Assembly (NCBI GenBank): GCA_030620655.1
Contig: JAUXEH010000116.1
Coordinates: forward strand, 1 to 8,284
Reading direction: 5' to 3'
Source: Candidatus Aminicenantota bacterium
GTDB lineage: Bacteria > Acidobacteriota > Aminicenantia > Aminicenantales > Aminicenantaceae
Length of the DNA stretch: 8,284 nucleotides
The position numbers were made by a program, and so were the translations under genes. The notes under the pieces were generated by a model. That model was given only the letters and a program-made list of their open reading frames with translations. It was not told where the DNA came from and ran no database searches. Of this stretch, positions 5,140-8,284 are shown piece by piece (the first letter of the stretch is position 1; every line of letters begins with the position of its first letter).

Positions 5140-7293
5140 CTAGAACGAGTAAATCGCTGAGAAGTAGAATGAGAAGGCCTTGCCTGTCTCATCGTACAGG
5201 AACGGGGCCAGGTCATCGTAGTGGAAATAGGTTCCCACCAGCCTGGTGGCCCAGTTCCGGTTGAAGGAGTACAGGATTCCCAGGTCCGTGACCGCCTGTA
5301 TCATCTTGAGGTCGGAGTATTCCACCACCTCGGAGATGCCGTCGAAATCGAACGGACTGGCAGCCAAATCAGGGATGTCATCGAGCTGGTTCTCATCCAG
5401 TACGAGGTTGGCCATTTTGGCCATGGAGTAGTTGTAGGTGAGGGTGCAGAACAGGCTGATTTTTTCCGAGGCTGCATAGTCCAGCTTGAAGAAGGCGGTG
5501 TGGGTGTCGACGTCGTAGTCGACCATGTCTGTCAGGGTACCGGGGAAGCCGCCGATGATGCCCCCGCCGCAGCCTTCCAGCACAGGCATGGCGAACAGCG
5601 ATTTCATCTTCTCGGCGTAGTAATAATAGGTCGCCGTTATGTTCAGGCGGTTGGCCGGTGCCCACCACAGGCTCACTCCGGGATTGATGATGTCGTTGCT
5701 CCATTCCGAGAAATTGAGCGCATCGTTCTTTTCCCAGCGGTAGCGGGCATCCACGGTGAGCGAGAACCGATAGTTGGGGTTCCAGGTGATGATTGCCTTG
5801 GCCTCCTGCACATCGGTGGGCTGGTTGGTCAGATGGGCCTCCCGCGCCCTGTGGAAGTCGTAGAACTGTTCCCCCACAAACGGATTGGGTACGCCGTAAT
5901 CCTGCACCACACCGGCCGCTCCGGTGTAGAGGTTGGTGAACGGCTGGTCCGTGGCCCGGAGCGTCCCCTTGAGCACGAACTTCCACTGCCTGCTGGGCTT
6001 CCAGTCGAACCACCCCACGACCGTGTGGCGGGTCGTAGTCTGGACCTCGTAGTTGTCACGGTCGATCTTCTTGAACTCGTAGGTCAGGCGCGCCTTGGTC
6101 TTGGACGTGAAGCGGTATTTGAAGCTGGTGTCGAAGTCGATGGTCTCGCGGTTGTAGGTCGATTTCCGGGTCCAGTCCGCGCTCCCGAAGGTGGGATAGG
6201 CCTCCGTGTAAGTCTGGCCCGCGTAGGGCCCGGCCACGTCCACAGGCTCTACCGTATCCACGAACACGTCGTCGTTACGGATCTTGATGCGGTTGACACG
6301 GATGTTGAACACGCCGCGCCTGCCGACCAGCATGGAGAATCCGGCCGCGATCGAGCTGGTGTCCATCTTGTAGTTGGTCATGAGGTTCTCGATCCGGCTG
6401 CTGGAGTAATGTCCGGACAGGACAGAGGAGTCGGCAATGGGCACACTGAGCTTGACCAGGTGGGTGTCCTTGTTGGTGTCGGGGATCACGTTGAAGGGTA
6501 GGGCACCGTCGACTGAGTCGTACTGGATCCGGCTGTCGAACACGGGGCTGGATGCCTCGGGATGGAGTTTTGTTAGATATGTGTTGGTGGGAGCCGCCTT
6601 GTTTTCGCGGTACTCTCTCACCGTATAGGAGTAGTCGAAGCTGGCCTTGGCGACCCGGACATTGGTGCCCAGCTTATAATCGGTGTTGTTGCTGGTGATG
6701 GACCGGGTCTTGCCCACCACGTGACACGTGGAGCACTTGCTCAGGGTCCGGGCCTGGTACTGGCCGGAACGGTGCTGGTTCCTGACGCCGGCGTAGAAAT
6801 CGACGAAGGAGATCTGGGGGATTCGCAGCTTGGCCATGGCATTGGTCTCGCTGAAGTTGATGTTGTATTCGTCCGTGGGGTTGTAGTCTTCGTGGAAGAC
6901 TCCCGAACGGGCCAGGCTGGCCGTGTCCAGGTTGAATAGGGTGTCGTGGCCCAGGCGGTGCATCAGCGAGGTGTAGTCCAGCTTGAATTCGAGGATGCGC
7001 CCGAAGTCGATGTCGAACTTGTGGCCCTGATCCCAGATGTCTCCCCTGTAGTTGGCATCCAGGTTATAAAAGGTCGAGCCGCTCATCCCTTGGACCTGGA
7101 CAGAGGTCACGGGGCGGATGCCCTCGTTCATGGGCAAATACTTGCCGACCTTGCCGAGGTAGCCGTCGTAAGTGTTTACCAGACCGCCCAGCTCGAAGGT
7201 CAGTTTGGGCTTCTCATCATCCTTTTCGGCGGCGATCAGGAGCGGAGAGAGGACCAGCAGCAGGCTGAAAATGATTCCGATGGTTTTTCTCAT
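5140..7293 (-). CDS. MtrB/PioB-like outer-membrane porin with a CxxCH motif
   Basis: This 717-residue protein starts with a Sec signal peptide (core IIFSLLLVLSPLLIAA, cut near residue 22). The rest has the pattern of a large beta barrel: repeated amphipathic strands rich in aromatic residues and a final strand ending FYFSAIYSF, with the terminal Phe used by BAM. The size matches MtrB (about 700 residues), which forms a 26-strand barrel around a decaheme cytochrome. The assignment rests on size, barrel pattern and its position just behind a decaheme cytochrome gene; sequence similarity to MtrB could not be tested. Unusually it carries CSTCH at 187-191, a c-type haem-attachment motif. The only other Cys is C575 in a Gly-rich segment (EGCGGG). 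The N-terminal CxxC of Shewanella MtrB is absent. GGAGG lies 4 bases before the ATG and directly behind the cytochrome stop, so translation is probably coupled. It probably sheathes the cytochrome across the outer membrane. Confidence 0.82.
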   Translation of the reverse strand: MRKTIGIIFSLLLVLSPLLIAAEKDDEKPKLTFELGGLVNTYDGYLGKVGKYLPMNEGIRPVTSVQVQGMSGSTFYNLDANYRGDIWDQGHKFDIDFGRILEFKLDYTSLMHRLGHDTLFNLDTASLARSGVFHEDYNPTDEYNINFSETNAMAKLRIPQISFVDFYAGVRNQHRSGQYQARTLSKCSTCHVVGKTRSITSNNTDYKLGTNVRVAKASFDYSYTVREYRENKAAPTNTYLTKLHPEASSPVFDSRIQYDSVDGALPFNVIPDTNKDTHLVKLSVPIADSSVLSGHYSSSRIENLMTNYKMDTSSIAAGFSMLVGRRGVFNIRVNRIKIRNDDVFVDTVEPVDVAGPYAGQTYTEAYPTFGSADWTRKSTYNRETIDFDTSFKYRFTSKTKARLTYEFKKIDRDNYEVQTTTRHTVVGWFDWKPSRQWKFVLKGTLRATDQPFTNLYTGAAGVVQDYGVPNPFVGEQFYDFHRAREAHLTNQPTDVQEAKAIITWNPNYRFSLTVDARYRWEKNDALNFSEWSNDIINPGVSLWWAPANRLNITATYYYYAEKMKSLFAMPVLEGCGGGIIGGFPGTLTDMVDYDVDTHTAFFKLDYAASEKISLFCTLTYNYSMAKMANLVLDENQLDDIPDLAASPFDFDGISEVVEYSDLKMIQAVTDLGILYSFNRNWATRLVGTYFHYDDLAPFLYDETGKAFSFYFSAIYSF

Positions 7294-7301
7294 CTGTCCT
7301 C

Positions 7302-8240
7302 CTACCGGATGATCCCTTTACCCAGTCCTGGAACCGTCTGGGAGGGGTTGTCCGTGCCGTGGATCATGAAGTGGCACTGGGAGCATTTGGTGAGATAGGC
7401 CATGCGCCATCCGGCTTCTCCGAAGGGATTCTCCGAGTGCTGGCCGGTGGCCGGGATATCTTTAGGCACGGTCAGGCCCAGGCGTCCGGCATGGAAATGG
7501 GACTCGTGGCACTGCAGGCACAGGAAGGGCTCGCCCTGCTTCAGCAGGCTGGGTGCCACCGAGCCGTGGGCGTCGTGGCAGATGGTGCAGTCCTCGGCTA
7601 CAGGGGCGTGCTCGAAGATGAACGGCCCCTGTTTGTCTCCATGGCAGTTGATGCACATGTCGTTCAGGCGTTCGTGTGTCTTGAGGTTCTGCATCATGGA
7701 CCCGTGGTGGGCATGGCAGCTGCCGCACTTCATCTTGCCTTCCCTGAGGGGATGCCGGGACGGGAAATTGACCTTGGCCATGATGTCGCGGTGGCAGTCC
7801 ATGCACAGCTCGGGATCGGATTTCACCAGGCCCGACTCGCTGTGTGTGGAATGGCAGTCGGAGCAGCCGACCTCGTTCGTGGCATGGTCACCCAGGTTGA
7901 AATCCATCGCCTGCAAAGACTTGTGGCACGTCAGGCATGCCTGCGAGGATTCCTCCGGCGTGGCAGTGGCAAAACTGAATATCTTGCTGGGGTCGCCTTC
8001 TTCCATGTGTGCGCCTCCGGGACCATGACAGGCTTCGCAGCCGCTTCGAACTCCTCCAGCCAGTTCGAAGCTCATGATCCGGTGGTGGATGTTCGACGTG
8101 GGCAGCATCTGGTCTTCGTGGCATTCCAGACAGGTCTGGTCAGCGGCCTGCTGAGCATGCACAGCAGGGACAGAAAAGATGAAGAAACCCACGGCGACAG
8201 CGCACACGATCACGAGATGCGTGTACAAAAATCGGCTCAT
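7302..8240 (-). CDS. Decaheme c-type cytochrome, MtrA/DmsE type
   Basis: This 312-residue periplasmic cytochrome has a Sec signal peptide (hydrophobic core to about residue 26, likely cut at VHA|QQ near 29). Exactly ten CxxCH haem-binding motifs begin at Cys 37, 68, 102, 126, 146, 172, 196, 218, 241 and 286, spread evenly over the mature chain. Numerous other His residues (for example H52, H53, H120, H133) could be distal ligands for bis-His haems. Size and haem count match Shewanella MtrA and DmsE (just over 300 residues, ten haems), which form a haem wire inserted into the MtrB barrel. There is no lipobox; the Cys at 13 lies inside the signal peptide. The ATG at 8240 is chosen because GGAGGT lies just upstream; the in-frame GTG at 8255 would place that site inside the gene. 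It is the first gene visible in the operon, 8 bp before the porin. The electron partner and direction cannot be told from sequence. Confidence 0.92.
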   Translation of the reverse strand: MSRFLYTHLVIVCAVAVGFFIFSVPAVHAQQAADQTCLECHEDQMLPTSNIHHRIMSFELAGGVRSGCEACHGPGGAHMEEGDPSKIFSFATATPEESSQACLTCHKSLQAMDFNLGDHATNEVGCSDCHSTHSESGLVKSDPELCMDCHRDIMAKVNFPSRHPLREGKMKCGSCHAHHGSMMQNLKTHERLNDMCINCHGDKQGPFIFEHAPVAEDCTICHDAHGSVAPSLLKQGEPFLCLQCHESHFHAGRLGLTVPKDIPATGQHSENPFGEAGWRMAYLTKCSQCHFMIHGTDNPSQTVPGLGKGIIR

Positions 8241-8284
8241 GTTACCTCCAAACACTAATTATTTATTAATATATTCAAATAATA
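8241..8284 (-). promoter_or_regulatory. AT-rich leader and ribosome binding site of the cytochrome gene
   Basis: GGAGGT (minus strand, 8244-8249) lies 3 bases before the ATG at 8240, the same spacing as at the peptidase gene. The remaining bases to the window edge are almost entirely A and T, in sharp contrast to the GC-rich genes, which suits a promoter or an untranslated leader. TTGAAT (8278-8273, minus strand) could be a -35 box, but no -10 box lies at the right distance, so the promoter itself is probably beyond the edge or of another type. Confidence 0.6.

Noticed and set aside
5221..6501. 426-codon open frame on the plus strand opposite the porin gene
   Set aside because: It is antisense to a gene with a signal peptide, ribosome binding site and barrel pattern. 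Its translation is low-complexity (rich in Gly, Val, His and Glu) as expected from a shadow frame of GC-rich coding DNA, and it has no good ribosome binding site.
8241..8255. Upstream GTG start for the decaheme cytochrome
   Set aside because: The GGAGGT ribosome binding site would fall inside the gene; the ATG at 8240 follows it directly.
7359..8258. 299-codon open frame on the plus strand opposite the cytochrome gene
   Set aside because: The minus strand encodes ten regularly spaced CxxCH motifs, which cannot be chance. The plus-strand product resembles no family and is rich in Ala, Val and Gly.
1..8284. CRISPR array, tRNA, rRNA, or intact insertion sequence
   Set aside because: No regularly spaced short repeats, no tRNA cloverleaf or rRNA-like conserved sequence, and no transposase or integrase motifs were seen on either strand.

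Overview
The window comes from a diderm (Gram-negative) bacterium with GC-rich genes. It encodes two outer-membrane beta-barrel proteins that end in Phe, several Sec signal peptides, and a periplasmic multiheme cytochrome. The gene mix (membrane-anchored MutS-like ATPase, exported M24 peptidase, DUF1015 protein, DmsE/MtrA-type cytochrome with an MtrB/PioB-type porin) would fit Acidobacteriota, Aminicenantes or a related lineage. That placement is inference only, because no rRNA or other phylogenetic marker is present.

Layout. (1) Positions 2-1264 (+) hold the 3' part of a MutS-domain-V ATPase gene with two predicted membrane segments; its 5' end lies outside the window. (2) Positions 1265-1507 are a non-coding, strongly structured repeat region between two convergent genes. 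A 33-bp sequence occurs twice, exactly 198 bp apart, with several inverted repeats. (3) Positions 1524-2237 (-) encode a small exported beta-barrel-like protein of unknown function. (4) Positions 2238-2456 are a divergent intergenic region with a near-consensus sigma-70 promoter (TTGACT-17 bp-TATGAT) reading right. (5) Positions 2457-3824 and 3839-5086 (+) form a two-gene operon: an exported M24-family (Xaa-Pro aminopeptidase-like) metallopeptidase and a DUF1015 protein. (6) A GC-rich hairpin with a UUCG loop and U-tract at 5090-5116 separates this operon from a convergent one. (7) Positions 8240 down to 5140 (-) form a two-gene operon: a ten-heme periplasmic c-type cytochrome (MtrA/DmsE type) followed after 8 bp by a 717-residue MtrB/PioB-like porin.

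The most interesting unit is the cytochrome-porin operon, a probable trans-outer-membrane electron conduit. In the known MtrAB/PioAB/MtoAB systems the decaheme cytochrome inserts into the barrel and carries electrons between periplasm and cell surface. Here the porin itself carries a CxxCH haem-attachment motif (residues 187-191), so the barrel subunit may bind its own haem. No outer-surface cytochrome (MtrC/OmcA) is visible, but the window ends 44 bp upstream of the operon's first gene, so one could lie beyond it.
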